A stretch of DNA of 57,682 bases from Bacillota bacterium (GCA_023460085.1 JAEWRI010000040.1:1-57682); one strand, 5' to 3'. Numbered from the stretch's first letter, positions 1-8,827 are shown. Notes: generated by a model from the letters alone, not told the origin. Numbers and translations are program-made.

Positions 1-126
1 CACCGAAAGCGTCGGCGCGATGTCCGCCACGCCCACCAGCTCCATGTCCCCCTGGCGCGCCACGCCGTCCGCCAGCCGCTGCCCGATGACGCCGTATCCC
101 GCGACGCCGACCTTAACCTTAGACAT
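1..126 (-). CDS. Type II (archaeal-type) glyceraldehyde-3-phosphate dehydrogenase-like protein, N-terminus only
   Basis: The window cuts this gene after about 42 codons. The visible part starts with a Rossmann strand and dinucleotide-binding loop (GYGVIGQRLA), followed by a D-M-E-L-V-G-V-A-D stretch. This matches the N-terminus of archaeal-type phosphorylating GAPDH better than bacterial GapA. The ATG ends at 126 and is preceded by a good AGGAGG ribosome site (131-138, complement). It lies last in a nine-gene minus-strand operon for sugar uptake and oxidation, so it probably acts on a sugar-derived aldehyde or phosphate in the cytoplasm. Other NAD(P)-binding families (Gfo/Idh, homoserine-dehydrogenase-like) share this fold and cannot be excluded from so little sequence. 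Confidence 0.55.
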   Translation of the reverse strand, partial: MSKVKVGVAGYGVIGQRLADGVARQGDMELVGVADIAPTLSV

Positions 127-260
127 ACAATCCTCCTTATTCTCCCTGCCAAATTAATAAGCTTGTGCTTATCACCGCATTGAGGCGATTGCGTTATTCT
201 TTGCCGCGGATCCATCCGCAGTCTATATCGCTTTTAAAGTGTCACACCACGCGCGGCGAT

Positions 261-1178
261 TCACCGCACGCGGCTAAGCAGTCCTTCATCGTCCAGTATC
301 TCAAGGGTCCAGCTGCAGGCGGCAGCCACCACAGAAGGACATTTTTCTTCGTGTGCCCCCGCCGCGCCGAACGCCTTCACTTCGTCCGCGTCATACAGCT
401 TGAACGCCCTGCCAAACACGCACTCCTGTACACCTGCGCACCGGACGTCTCCATAGGTTCGGATATACTTTTCGTGCAGCCGCTGCCCCATCCGATTCGC
501 CCGCGCGTAGGCTTCATCATCGCTGTCTGCCAGCATTCCCTTAAAGCTTCGCCCGATAACGCTCCCCAGCACCATCAGCGCGCCGCTGTACGATCCGCAC
601 GATCCATCCGTACATACCGCACCGCCGCCCGACAATATCGTCGCCGACTGAAACAGCGGCTCTGCGTCTTTACCCAGCGCCTCAAAGCATGCCGCCAGGG
701 TACACTGCGCACAACCTCCGTAAACCTGTTCGTAGCGGAATCCCGCCTCGACAGCCTTCCGGCGAAGCAGCAATCGTTCCGGAATAATACAGGGACGCCC
801 CATGCTCCGGTACTGATCCTCTATCAGGGTGATGACCTGAACTTCCCGCTCCAGCCCGCAGTGTGCTTTGATGGTATTGCGCAGCTCGCCGTCCGCGATG
901 TGTGGATATCGCGCACGCATGCCTGCCGCAATCAGCGCCGTAATGTAATAAGGAAATATTCCGCTGCGCCTGCACAGGAGCGCCGCGTCCGCCGCGTACC
1001 CTCCCTGGGTTTCCCGTGATGCCGCACCCGCCGGTGTGTGTTTCCGCGCCGCGTCAAGCTCGGCGAGCGCACCCTCTATCCACTCCTCCGGCGGATGCAG
1101 GTACGGCGTACTTTCCAATATACCGTACGCTTCCGCCGTCATGCGTTCAGACAGGGATCCCTTCGGGATAGTATCCAT
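261..1178 (-). CDS. C_GCAxxG_C_C family redox-type protein with N-terminal extension
   Basis: The protein has 305 residues. Residues about 145-285 carry the C_GCAxxG_C_C pattern: GGCAQCTLAAC near 154-164, a GGGAVC segment near 184-189, DGSCGSYSGALMVLG near 191-205, and later isolated cysteines (RCAG, QEC). The family is annotated as putative redox-active and its biochemical role is unknown. The first 140 residues are helical-looking with few cysteines and are not recognised. No signal peptide or membrane segment is visible, so it is probably cytoplasmic. It lies between the ABC permease gene and the GAPDH-like gene, in the same direction and with short gaps, so it is probably co-transcribed. 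Its place in a sugar-oxidation operon suggests electron transfer or thiol chemistry, which is inference. Confidence 0.7.
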   Translation of the reverse strand: MDTIPKGSLSERMTAEAYGILESTPYLHPPEEWIEGALAELDAARKHTPAGAASRETQGGYAADAALLCRRSGIFPYYITALIAAGMRARYPHIADGELRNTIKAHCGLEREVQVITLIEDQYRSMGRPCIIPERLLLRRKAVEAGFRYEQVYGGCAQCTLAACFEALGKDAEPLFQSATILSGGGAVCTDGSCGSYSGALMVLGSVIGRSFKGMLADSDDEAYARANRMGQRLHEKYIRTYGDVRCAGVQECVFGRAFKLYDADEVKAFGAAGAHEEKCPSVVAAACSWTLEILDDEGLLSRVR

Positions 1179-1259
1179 ACTTATTCTCCTCTTCGCTTGT
1201 GCCGCAGCGGCCAGCCGAAAATCCGGCCGGCCGCCTCAGTATAACGATGGAGGAAGTAA

Positions 1260-2222
1260 TCAATCCACCCGTGCCTTGCGCGACTGCACGACGCGATCGA
1301 AGCTGACCGCACCGATGAGCGCGAGACCCTGAATTACCCACTGTACGTACTCCTGCACATTCAGCAGCGTCATGCCGTTGGAGAGCACTCCCATGAACAG
1401 CACGCCGATGACAACGAACCCAATCTTGCCCTCGCCGCCGGTGATACTCACGCCGCCCAGCACGCACGCGGTGATGACGTCCATTTCATAGCCCTGACCG
1501 GATTTCGGCGCACCGCTGTTGATACGCGCCAGCAGCACCACACCCGCTACGCCCGAGAGAAAGCCGGAGATCGCGAACACGATGTAGCGGATCTTCTTGA
1601 CGCTGACGCCCGAAAGGCGCGTCGCTTCCTCGTTGCCGCCCACGCCGTAGATATAGCGGCCATAGCGCGTCTTATCGAGAAACAGCCATCCGAGTATGAA
1701 GAAGAACACCATAATGATGACCGGAACCGGTATTATTCCAAACAATTCGCCTTTGCCCAACACGAGTATGGCCGAGTCGAAGCCAAATACCGGCATGCCG
1801 CCCGTGATGAGATAGGCCACACCACGCAGCGTGGTCATCATGGCCAACGTCGTTATCAGCGGCGGTATTTTGGCAACATTGATAAAGAAACCGTTGACAA
1901 GTCCGAGCCCCGCGCTGGCAATCAGTGTAATCGCCACCACCAGAAACACGTTCATGCCCATAAGCAGCAGCTCGGCGGCGAGGACGCACGCCACACCGAT
2001 GATGGAACCCACCGAGAGGTCGATGCCGCCTGTCAGCAGCACCACCGTCATACCGACGGCAACAATACCCACCACGGCTACCTGCCGCAATATGTTGAAT
2101 ATATTGGCTTCCGTGATAAACGTCTTCGGCGCCGCGATAGCGAATATCACCATCAGCGCCATTAGAACGAATACGATTGCATACTTGGCAAAAAAATCAC
2201 CGATACTGGACCTTCTTTTCAT
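1260..2222 (-). CDS. Sugar ABC transporter permease, RbsC family
   Basis: This is an integral membrane subunit of a ribose/galactose-type importer, 320 residues from the chosen start. It has many hydrophobic segments, the family hallmark GGIDLSVGS near residue 65, and the cytoplasmic loop GGNEEATRLSGV that contacts the ATPase. I chose the ATG ending at 2222 because a purine-rich ribosome site (GGGGAGAAGG) precedes it and the next residues match family N-termini. A further 32 upstream codons are open but overlap the ATPase gene. It follows the ATPase and binding-protein genes, forming a complete importer. Substrate is unknown; the linked dehydrogenases suggest a sugar or polyol. Confidence 0.93.
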   Translation of the reverse strand: MKRRSSIGDFFAKYAIVFVLMALMVIFAIAAPKTFITEANIFNILRQVAVVGIVAVGMTVVLLTGGIDLSVGSIIGVACVLAAELLLMGMNVFLVVAITLIASAGLGLVNGFFINVAKIPPLITTLAMMTTLRGVAYLITGGMPVFGFDSAILVLGKGELFGIIPVPVIIMVFFFILGWLFLDKTRYGRYIYGVGGNEEATRLSGVSVKKIRYIVFAISGFLSGVAGVVLLARINSGAPKSGQGYEMDVITACVLGGVSITGGEGKIGFVVIGVLFMGVLSNGMTLLNVQEYVQWVIQGLALIGAVSFDRVVQSRKARVD

Positions 2223-2238
2223 AACCTTCTCCCCTTCC

Positions 2239-3717
2239 TTATTGCCCGGATGCGATTTCAAGAATTTTTTCCTGAGAATACTCATGCTTTGCCAGTTCGC
2301 CCACGACGGATCCCTCATGCATGATAATAATCCTGTCGGACATCCCGATGAGCTCGGGCATCTCCGAGGATATCATGATAATGGCCTTACCCTGTTTGGT
2401 CAGCTCGTGCATCAGGTAGTAAATCTCCTGCTTCGCGCCCACGTCGATGCCGCGCGTCGGCTCGTCGAATATCAGCACGTCACATTTTGTCGCCAGCCAT
2501 TTGGCCAGCACAACCTTCTGCTGGTTTCCGCCGGAAAGATTTCTGCAGCGCTGCCGCAGCGAAGGAGTCTTGATTTTCAGTTCCTCGCGCAGCGTCGTGG
2601 AAATCTCTGTTTCCCTCCTCTTTTTTACAAAGGAGAAGTTGGAGATGCTGCCCAATATGGCATAGGTGATATTCTCCTTTACCTCCATGGACAGCACGAG
2701 GCCAAATTTTTTCCGGTCTTCCGGAATCAGGCCGATGCCCTTCTGTATCGCATCCTTCGGGGATTTTATCCTCGCCGTCTTTCCGCATAGCATGATATGA
2801 CCGCTCTTCAGTGCGTCCACACCAAACAAAGCCATGGCGGTCTCGGTGCGCCCCGCGCCAACCAATCCCCCAAAACCGAGAATTTCTCCTCTTTTCAGTT
2901 CAAAGGAAACCCCCTTGATTTTGTCGGTAGTAAGCCCATCGGCTTTCAGCAAAACCTCTCCGGCAACGCCGCTGCCGCCGGGGAAGTTTTCGCCCAGCTC
3001 ACGGCCTACCATATGCGCAATCAGTTCTTTCTTGGTGATTTCGCTGGTTTTCGCGGTCTTGATATATTTGCCGTCGCGCATGATTGATACGCGGTCGCAT
3101 ATCTCAAATATTTCTTCAAGCCGGTGAGAAATATATAGTATCGTAACTCCCTTTTCCTTCAGCTTTCGCACCACGTTGAACATCGCTTCAATTTCCTTCG
3201 TGGTCAGCGGCGCCGAAGGCTCATCCATCACCAATACCTTCGCGTTATGGGATACCGCTTTTACGATCTCCACAATCTGCTGATAGGCGACACCCAGATC
3301 CTGCACCTTGGCTCTGGGGTTCACATCCACACCCATCTCCCTGCAGAGCTCGCGCGTCTTCTGCTGCATTTCGGCTTTTTTAAGAAAGATGCCGTTCATC
3401 TCTTCCCTGCCGAAAAAGATGTTCTCCGCGACCGTCAAGTACGGTATGAGTATGAATTCCTGATAGATTGCCGATATCCCCTTTTCTATCGCCTCATGCG
3501 GCGTAAAATGGGTATACGTCTGGCCGAAAAGCTCTATGGTCCCGCTCGACGGCTCGTGCGCCCCCGTCAGGATTTTGATCAGCGTCGATTTGCCCGCGCC
3601 ATTTTCTCCGATGATCGCATGCACTTCGCCTTCCTCAAACTCCATACTCACGTTGTCAAGCGCGACCACGCCGGGAAAAACCTTGGTGATATTGTTCATC
3701 TTTAAAACTGTACCCAT
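2239..3717 (-). CDS. Sugar ABC transporter ATP-binding protein, RbsA/MglA family
   Basis: This 492-residue protein has two fused ABC domains and energises sugar import at the inner face of the membrane. Domain 1 has an intact Walker A (GENGAGKST near 37), a degenerate signature (LGVAYQQ) and Walker B (VLVMDEPSAPLT). Domain 2 has the degenerate Walker A typical of the family (GLVGAGRTE), a canonical LSGGNQQ signature and Walker B (VLIFDEPTRGIDVG). This asymmetric layout is standard for RbsA/MglA. The start has a reasonable context and the protein matches the family length. It is separated from the binding-protein gene by a 94-nt spacer containing a stable hairpin. Confidence 0.95.
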   Translation of the reverse strand: MGTVLKMNNITKVFPGVVALDNVSMEFEEGEVHAIIGENGAGKSTLIKILTGAHEPSSGTIELFGQTYTHFTPHEAIEKGISAIYQEFILIPYLTVAENIFFGREEMNGIFLKKAEMQQKTRELCREMGVDVNPRAKVQDLGVAYQQIVEIVKAVSHNAKVLVMDEPSAPLTTKEIEAMFNVVRKLKEKGVTILYISHRLEEIFEICDRVSIMRDGKYIKTAKTSEITKKELIAHMVGRELGENFPGGSGVAGEVLLKADGLTTDKIKGVSFELKRGEILGFGGLVGAGRTETAMALFGVDALKSGHIMLCGKTARIKSPKDAIQKGIGLIPEDRKKFGLVLSMEVKENITYAILGSISNFSFVKKRRETEISTTLREELKIKTPSLRQRCRNLSGGNQQKVVLAKWLATKCDVLIFDEPTRGIDVGAKQEIYYLMHELTKQGKAIIMISSEMPELIGMSDRIIIMHEGSVVGELAKHEYSQEKILEIASGQ

Positions 3718-3740
3718 ATCCTACTCTCCCCCATGCAGGG

Positions 3741-3768
3741 GACGCAGCAGAATAAATCCTGCTGCGTC
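3741..3768 (-). other. Intercistronic hairpin between binding-protein and ATPase genes
   Basis: A perfect 10-bp stem (GACGCAGCAG / CTGCTGCGTC) with an 8-nt loop lies between the stop of the binding-protein gene and the ATPase start. No U-run follows on the minus strand, so it is not a standard terminator. Hairpins here in ABC operons commonly protect the upstream message and raise binding-protein levels relative to membrane subunits. That role is inferred. Confidence 0.6.
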
Positions 3769-3811
3769 GTCCATACATGTTACCGATTTTCGAGTCTCTC
3801 CCACAATTCGA

Positions 3812-4822
3812 TTAGTTCCAGCCGAGCGCATCCTGCCAATGCGGAACCATGTCAAAGTAGAGGGTGCTCTGATCCTTCGGGCCGGTCTTGACGTAGTCAA
3901 GCATTACGTCCACGATGTCAGCGCCGGTCTTGAGCGGCTGGATATCCGTGCTCACACGGAAGTAGCTGCCCTCAGTGTTCATCGCCGCAATGGCTTCGTC
4001 GGTGTAGTCAGCGCCGCCGATGTAGAAGTTTTCATTCTTGATGCCCATGTTCTGTACGGCCTGCCATGCGCCCAGCGCCAGCTGGTCATTGACGCAGGAA
4101 ATCACGTTGATTTCCGGATGAGCCTGCAGCATCGTCTCGGTGACGTTCATGGCTTCTTCAATCGTCTGCGCGCTCTGGCGGGCAACGATCGTCGCGTTGG
4201 TGAGCTCCGTAATCTTGTCGTTCATGCCGTTGCCGCGGAGGATAACCGCTTCCACGTGGTCCAGGCAGAGCAGCAGCACATTGGCTTCGCCGCCCAGCTT
4301 CTCATTGATCCACTTCGCAGCCGCTTCGCCGTTCACAACACCGTAGCCATAGTCGTCAACGATGACATTGGCGTCGGCATTTGCAATGCCCTGCGCTTCG
4401 CCTACAACGACGATGCCGGCTTCCTGCGCTCTTGTGGTCACTTCTTCAAGGCTCTTGGTATCCACGGGGCAGGCCGAGATGGCGTCCACACCCATGCCGA
4501 TCCAGGTTTCAAACTGGCTGTACTGCGTGGCCGCGTCATACGCGGGATCCGCTACGAGGCCATCGATTCCCAGTTCAGCGCATCTGTCCTGGAAGCCTTT
4601 GGTGACCGTAATGAAGTACGGGTTGTCCAGGGTTGCGGGCGACCATGCAAACTGCAGCTTTTCTTCTGCTGCCTGGGACGTCGTTGCCGCATCGGATGTA
4701 GCGGGCGCAACAGACTGCGAGGTATCCGCAGATCCCTCTTCCTTCGGGGTGCACGCCGCAAATGCCACAGCCAGCATCATAACGACCAGCATTACCGCAA
4801 AGACCTTCAAGCTCTTCTTCAT
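3812..4822 (-). CDS. Sugar-binding lipoprotein of ABC importer, RbsB family
   Basis: This 336-residue extracytoplasmic receptor has a lipoprotein signal (MKKSLKVFAVM..., hydrophobic core, cleavage before Cys24 in the A-F-A-A-C box). An acidic Ser/Thr/Ala-rich linker (about 25-50) follows, then a periplasmic-binding-protein type I fold beginning with the F-A-W-S-P-A-T-L-D-N-P-Y segment. Such lipid anchoring is normal in Gram-positive cells. The ribosome site AGGAGG is well placed. It is cotranscribed with the zinc dehydrogenase upstream and the ATPase and permease downstream. Ligand cannot be read from sequence; the RbsB group binds pentoses, hexoses and polyols. Confidence 0.93.
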   Translation of the reverse strand: MKKSLKVFAVMLVVMMLAVAFAACTPKEEGSADTSQSVAPATSDAATTSQAAEEKLQFAWSPATLDNPYFITVTKGFQDRCAELGIDGLVADPAYDAATQYSQFETWIGMGVDAISACPVDTKSLEEVTTRAQEAGIVVVGEAQGIANADANVIVDDYGYGVVNGEAAAKWINEKLGGEANVLLLCLDHVEAVILRGNGMNDKITELTNATIVARQSAQTIEEAMNVTETMLQAHPEINVISCVNDQLALGAWQAVQNMGIKNENFYIGGADYTDEAIAAMNTEGSYFRVSTDIQPLKTGADIVDVMLDYVKTGPKDQSTLYFDMVPHWQDALGWN

Positions 4823-4916
4823 TTTTTTACCTCCTGATTTTTCTCATTCGTACCGAATGGAAACTATATAACAGCCAGGACAATCCGCTGTTCAAAACAA
4901 ACTATTTTCATTCCGA

Positions 4917-5948
4917 TTACAGGGTAAGCACCACTTTGACGAGACCTTTCTCCGCAGCCAGCAGGCGCTGGAACATCTCCTGCCCGCGTTCCAGCGGAAC
5001 CGTCTCGGAAACCAAATCCGTTACGTCAATCTTCTTCTGCGCGATGAGTTCAAGACATTTCTCGTATTCGGTCGTGCACGCATAGGAGGCGTTGATGGAC
5101 AGCTCCTTGATGACGACCTTTTGCAGCGGAAACTCTATCTCCTTGCGCACGTTGCCCAGCAGCGTGAACCTACCGCACTTCTTCAGGGCGTCGATGCCGG
5201 CCGCCACTGTGGGCGCTATTCCCACCGCCTCAAAAGCGATATCGGCACCCTTGCCATCCGTCAGCTTCATCACTTCCTGCACCACATCCTGCTGCGCGGA
5301 GTTGATGCAGTGCTGCACGCCGCGTTTCGCCGCCAGCTCCAGCTTCACCGGATCGATGTCCACGAGTATGACGCGGGAGCAGCCCGAGATCTGGAGCAGC
5401 TTCACCACCATGCTGCCGATGGTGCCCGCCCCAAAGACGAGCGCCGTATCGCCCAGCGCAATCTCGGTGCGGTTTACCGCGTGCAGCGCAATGGCCAGCG
5501 GCTCCGTCAGCGCGGCTTCCACAAAGGACACACCCTCGGGAATTTTATAGGCGATATAGTCGGGCACGGTGATATATTCCGCCATCGCGCCCTCCTTGTG
5601 GTAGCTGTCGCACGATACCCCGAATACCTTGCCCGTCACGCACATGTTCTGCTTGCCGCGCGCGCAGAAACCGCATACACCGCAATACTCGGTGGAGTTA
5701 AACGTCACCCGGTCTCCCGGCGCAAAGCCCTTGGCCAGCGGCCCCATCGCCTCTACAACGCCCGAAGCCTCATGTCCCATAACAAGCGGCGGGCGGCGGC
5801 GGCCGGAGCTGCCGTCATATCCATGCACGTCGCTGCCGCATATCGACGCGGCTTTGACACGGATGAGCACCTGATTCCCTTCAGCGGCGGGCTTCGGTAC
5901 GTCCTTGACGACGACCTTCCCGTATTCCTCCAATACCAACGCTTTCAT
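4917..5948 (-). CDS. Zinc-dependent medium-chain alcohol/polyol dehydrogenase
   Basis: The 343-residue MDR-family enzyme probably oxidises a polyol or sugar hydroxyl with NAD. Catalytic zinc ligands are visible in SICGSDVHG (Cys) and GHEASG (His-Glu). The structural zinc site is the four-Cys cluster CGVCGFCARGKQNMC. The Rossmann motif is GAGTIGS (about 170-176), and an aspartate in VDIDP at the end of the second strand favours NAD over NADP. Closest familiar types are sorbitol, galactitol-1-phosphate and threonine dehydrogenases. It sits in the operon between the lactonase and the binding protein. A paralogue of the same class (341 residues) occurs at 15130-16155. Exact substrate is unknown. 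Confidence 0.9.
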   Translation of the reverse strand: MKALVLEEYGKVVVKDVPKPAAEGNQVLIRVKAASICGSDVHGYDGSSGRRRPPLVMGHEASGVVEAMGPLAKGFAPGDRVTFNSTEYCGVCGFCARGKQNMCVTGKVFGVSCDSYHKEGAMAEYITVPDYIAYKIPEGVSFVEAALTEPLAIALHAVNRTEIALGDTALVFGAGTIGSMVVKLLQISGCSRVILVDIDPVKLELAAKRGVQHCINSAQQDVVQEVMKLTDGKGADIAFEAVGIAPTVAAGIDALKKCGRFTLLGNVRKEIEFPLQKVVIKELSINASYACTTEYEKCLELIAQKKIDVTDLVSETVPLERGQEMFQRLLAAEKGLVKVVLTL

Positions 5949-5962
5949 CTATATCCCCTCAA

Positions 5963-6847
5963 TTATCCCCTGAACTTGTACGTGTACTGGCCCTTGACAT
6001 CCATCTTTATCCGAAATACACCGCCCGCCTCCGGGTATTTGTTGAGGTCGGTGTTGAGTTTTGCGGTATTCACGAACATCTCGTCCATATCCCTGCCGCC
6101 GAAGACCATCGTCGTAACAAAGGGCGCGGGCAGCTCTATCTTTTCAAGCATTTTACCGTCAGCCGGGTCGAAGCGTATTACCGCGCCGCCGCCCCACATG
6201 CCCACCCAGAGCATGCCTTCCGCGTCCACGGTCAGGCCGTCGGGCATGCCGAGCGCCTCCGGCACATCCACTACAGACCTGCGATTGCAGATAGCTCCGG
6301 TCTTTTTGTCGTAGTCGAATGCGTCCACGCGGCGCGTCGGAGAGTCGATATAGTACATGACCGTGTTGTCGGGCGAGTATCCGATGCCGTTCGATATGGT
6401 CACGTCGCCCAGCACCTTTTTCACGCTGCCGTCCGGATCCATGCGGTAAAGCGTCCCCTGCGGCGTGTTGTCGCCCGCGCCGCTGTCCAGCGCCTTGGAC
6501 ATCGTCCCCGCGAAGAAGCGGCCCATGCAGTCGCACTCACCGTCGTTAAACCGATTGCCCGGTTTATCAGACTCCGGACTGGCCGCAAGCGTCATCTCCC
6601 CGGTGTCCATGTCCACAAAGTAGATGCCGTGCTGCAAGCCTGCAATAAGACCGCCCTTTTCGCGCACCGCGATGCAGCCCGTATTCTGACCGACGTCCAG
6701 TATTTTCAGCGTATTGGTATCCAAATCATAAGAGAATATCTTATTGGCCAGCAGATCTATCCAGTAAAGCATGCTGTCCGTTTCGTCCCAGCAGATGCCT
6801 TCTCCGATAACGCCGCCCAGATTGACCAGCAGTTCCGCTTTTCTCAT
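5963..6847 (-). CDS. SMP-30/gluconolactonase family sugar lactone hydrolase
   Basis: The protein has 294 residues and the six-bladed beta-propeller sequence pattern of SMP-30/regucalcin. The expected divalent-metal ligands are present: Glu in IGEGICWD (about 18), Asn in the I-S-N-G-I-G-Y-S-P-D segment and Asp in G-M-P-D-G-L-T-V-D. The substrate-loop segment PGNRFNDGE is also present. The family hydrolyses aldonolactones to aldonic acids. With a dehydrogenase on each side, the obvious scheme is sugar to lactone to sugar acid in the cytoplasm. There is no signal peptide. Spacing to both neighbours is short, consistent with one transcript. Confidence 0.9.
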   Translation of the reverse strand: MRKAELLVNLGGVIGEGICWDETDSMLYWIDLLANKIFSYDLDTNTLKILDVGQNTGCIAVREKGGLIAGLQHGIYFVDMDTGEMTLAASPESDKPGNRFNDGECDCMGRFFAGTMSKALDSGAGDNTPQGTLYRMDPDGSVKKVLGDVTISNGIGYSPDNTVMYYIDSPTRRVDAFDYDKKTGAICNRRSVVDVPEALGMPDGLTVDAEGMLWVGMWGGGAVIRFDPADGKMLEKIELPAPFVTTMVFGGRDMDEMFVNTAKLNTDLNKYPEAGGVFRIKMDVKGQYTYKFRG

Positions 6848-6877
6848 CGGTGCAACCTCCCAAGAATTTTCGATCGT

Positions 6878-7648
6878 TTACGCCGTGAATCCGCCGGTGA
6901 CGTTGAGCTCCGTACCGGTGACTGCGGAGGCCCTGTCGGAGAGCAGATAGACGATTCCGGGCGCGTGATCCTCGACCGTCATCATGCGGCCCATGGGGAT
7001 GTATTTGACGCCCTCGTTTTCCAGCCAGTTGATGTCGCGCTCCTGTGTTTTGCGGAACGCCAGCTCGCCCGGCGTCGCCACCCAGCCCATGATGATATAG
7101 TTGGAACGAATTTGCTCCGTGGCGTAGTTTTTCGCGATGTGGCGCGACAGCGTCAGCAGCGCGCCCTTTGATACCGCATAGGCTGCGCGATCCTTTTCGC
7201 CGCCGTAGCCGTGCGCGGAGCCCACGAACACGAGCGACCCGCCGCCGTTCCTGAGCATCTGCTGTACCACATACTTCGCGCAGAAGAATGCGGCCTTGAC
7301 GTTAAGGGTCATCACCTTGTCAAACAGCGCTTCCTCGGTATCGGTGATATAGCCTTCGGGCAGTATGCCCGCGTAATTGACGAATCCGTTAATCCGCCCG
7401 AATTGCGCCACCGTTTCGTCCACCAGCTTCTTGCAGCCTTCAACCTTCGTCACCTCGGTCTGCACGAACATGGGCGCAACGCCGCCCTTTGCTTTTACTT
7501 CAGCGATGATCTCGCTTGCGGCTTCCTGGTCTCGTCCGCCTATCACCACGTTGGCGCCTTCCATTGCGCACATTTCGACCACACCGCGCCCGACGCCCTT
7601 GGTCCCGCCCGACACGATGATCACTTTGCCGTCCAGCAGCATATCCAT
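6878..7648 (-). CDS. Short-chain dehydrogenase/reductase, sugar dehydrogenase-like
   Basis: This 256-residue classical SDR has the cofactor loop GGTKGVGRG (about 14-22) and N-Y-A-G in place of the common NNAG. The catalytic Ser-Tyr-Lys lies in VGSAHGYGGEKDRAAYAVSK, with YxxxK intact. The C-terminal V-T-G-T-E-L-N-V-T-G-G-F-T ending is typical of FabG-like and sugar SDRs. Next to a lactonase gene it is a good candidate for a sugar or polyol dehydrogenase producing a lactone or keto sugar. Fatty-acid FabG activity is unlikely in this context but cannot be ruled out from the fold. Confidence 0.85.
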   Translation of the reverse strand: MDMLLDGKVIIVSGGTKGVGRGVVEMCAMEGANVVIGGRDQEAASEIIAEVKAKGGVAPMFVQTEVTKVEGCKKLVDETVAQFGRINGFVNYAGILPEGYITDTEEALFDKVMTLNVKAAFFCAKYVVQQMLRNGGGSLVFVGSAHGYGGEKDRAAYAVSKGALLTLSRHIAKNYATEQIRSNYIIMGWVATPGELAFRKTQERDINWLENEGVKYIPMGRMMTVEDHAPGIVYLLSDRASAVTGTELNVTGGFTA

Positions 7649-7699
7649 TTTGTATACCCCCGCTCGATGAGATGAGTTATCCTTGCCCGAAAGACACCG

Positions 7700-8521
7700 T
7701 TATGCTTTATCCCATGTCTCCCTGACACAATCAACCGCTTTTTTGATGCCGTCCATACCGGTAAAGCTGGCTTCCTCGATGCACAGCCATTTATCGAAGC
7801 CGACAGACTTGAGATACGAGAAGATCTCTTTGATGGGGACTACGCCCGTACCGATAAGCACCGGAGAAAACTCCCCAGCCCTGCGCATATCCGATACATG
7901 TATGGTTTCAACGTCTTCAATCACCTTTTGCAGCACCGAGAGCACATCTTCGCCATACGCCACGATATTGCCGATATCAAAGTTTATTCCTATCTGCGTA
8001 TCCCGTATGCCTTCATACACGCTGAGGAAAATTTCCGGCGGATAGGAGAAATCGATGTATTCCCACGCGCCCGGCTTGGCGTGATCCTCATAGAGCAGCT
8101 TTACGCCGTATTTACGGGCAATTTCGTCGCTCTCCCGCAATCCCCGGACAGCCAGCGTTGTGCCCTCCGGAATGCCCATGCCGGGATGAGCCTGACCTGC
8201 CAGCACGCGCAGATACATCACGTCCAGCTCGGAACACAGGGCGATATCCCGCCGGAGATACTCCATTTCACGCTCGCGCTGCATCGCGTCCGGATGGGTG
8301 AAATCGGGGTATGTGGTCGCCATTACGACCGGCAGACCTCCCTGCGCAATTTCCCGCTTCAGCCCCTTCAGATAAGTCGGGGTGTGGTTCTTGATGAACG
8401 CCATACTGACGTCGATGCCGTCGAGTCCTGCTGTCCTGGCGTCATCGATCCATTGCGCCATGGATATTGTGCCGTCGATAATTTCTTTAAAGAGTGAAAC
8501 AGGCAAGCAGCTAACTTTCAT
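7700..8521 (-). CDS. Sugar phosphate isomerase/epimerase-type TIM-barrel protein
   Basis: This 273-residue member of the xylose-isomerase-like TIM-barrel superfamily includes hydroxypyruvate isomerase, inosose dehydratase and ketose 3-epimerases. Likely metal ligands lie in L-Y-E-D-H, G-I-N-F-D-I-G-N, the H-V-S-D segment and the C-terminal L-C-I-E-E. The ATG ending at 8521 is preferred over a TTG six bases upstream because GAGG lies seven bases before it. It is the first gene of the long minus-strand operon, 88 nt from the predicted promoter -10. It likely interconverts keto-sugar intermediates; the reaction is not determinable here. Confidence 0.82.
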   Translation of the reverse strand: MKVSCLPVSLFKEIIDGTISMAQWIDDARTAGLDGIDVSMAFIKNHTPTYLKGLKREIAQGGLPVVMATTYPDFTHPDAMQREREMEYLRRDIALCSELDVMYLRVLAGQAHPGMGIPEGTTLAVRGLRESDEIARKYGVKLLYEDHAKPGAWEYIDFSYPPEIFLSVYEGIRDTQIGINFDIGNIVAYGEDVLSVLQKVIEDVETIHVSDMRRAGEFSPVLIGTGVVPIKEIFSYLKSVGFDKWLCIEEASFTGMDGIKKAVDCVRETWDKA

Positions 8522-8585
8522 GATCAATCCTCATCGAATCGGTTATAGTCGCTTTGAACAATGATACTATATCTTGTGAACTGAA

Positions 8586-8603
8586 TGAAAAATCGGTTTT
8601 TCA
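8586..8603 (-). promoter_or_regulatory. LacI-family operator over the start site of the minus-strand sugar operon
   Basis: TGAAAAATCGGTTTTTCA is an 18-bp palindrome with one mismatched pair and a central CG, the LacI-family pattern. It begins six bases downstream of the minus-strand -10 box, so a bound repressor would block initiation. The divergent LacI gene at 8865 is the natural candidate regulator. Confidence 0.7.
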
Positions 8604-8608
8604 GTTGC

Positions 8609-8637
8609 ATTATAACCAAGTCTCGTTATGATTTCAA
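8609..8637 (-). promoter_or_regulatory. Sigma-A type promoter of the minus-strand sugar operon
   Basis: Read on the minus strand: TTGAAA (8637-8632), a 17-nt spacer, then a perfect TATAAT (8614-8609). Expected transcription start is near 8602, inside the LacI operator. It would drive the genes from 8521 down to at least the GAPDH-like gene at the window edge. Confidence 0.75.
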
Positions 8638-8772
8638 GTCTTTTTTCAAAAAAATCTTGTTTCCCTCGTCTCATTTTACAATTATTAGGTTTTCAAGGTG
8701 CTATTTGGACCAATAAGGTCGCCATTCCTGACATTTTTTTAGTATTCTAACCACATATGCGATAGCAGTATC

Positions 8773-8827
8773 GCAAAAAACGATTTTTCCAGATCTATTG
8801 ACGCTTAGCGGCTACTTACAGTATAAT
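8773..8827 (+). promoter_or_regulatory. Promoter of the divergent lacI-type gene with a second operator-like palindrome
   Basis: TTGACG (8798-8803) and TATAAT (8822-8827) are spaced by 18 nt and lie shortly before the regulator gene. Immediately upstream, 8773-8790 reads GCAAAAAACGATTTTTCC, the same A-tract/CG/T-tract form as the operator at 8586. A third, imperfect copy with one extra central base lies at 8838-8852, between the -10 box and the start codon. Together they suggest autoregulation and possibly DNA looping between divergent promoters. Confidence 0.6.

Noticed and set aside
6878..7648. FabG (fatty-acid synthesis) assignment for the SDR
   Set aside because: Similarity to FabG is generic for the fold, and the neighbours are sugar importer and lactonase genes with no fatty-acid genes.
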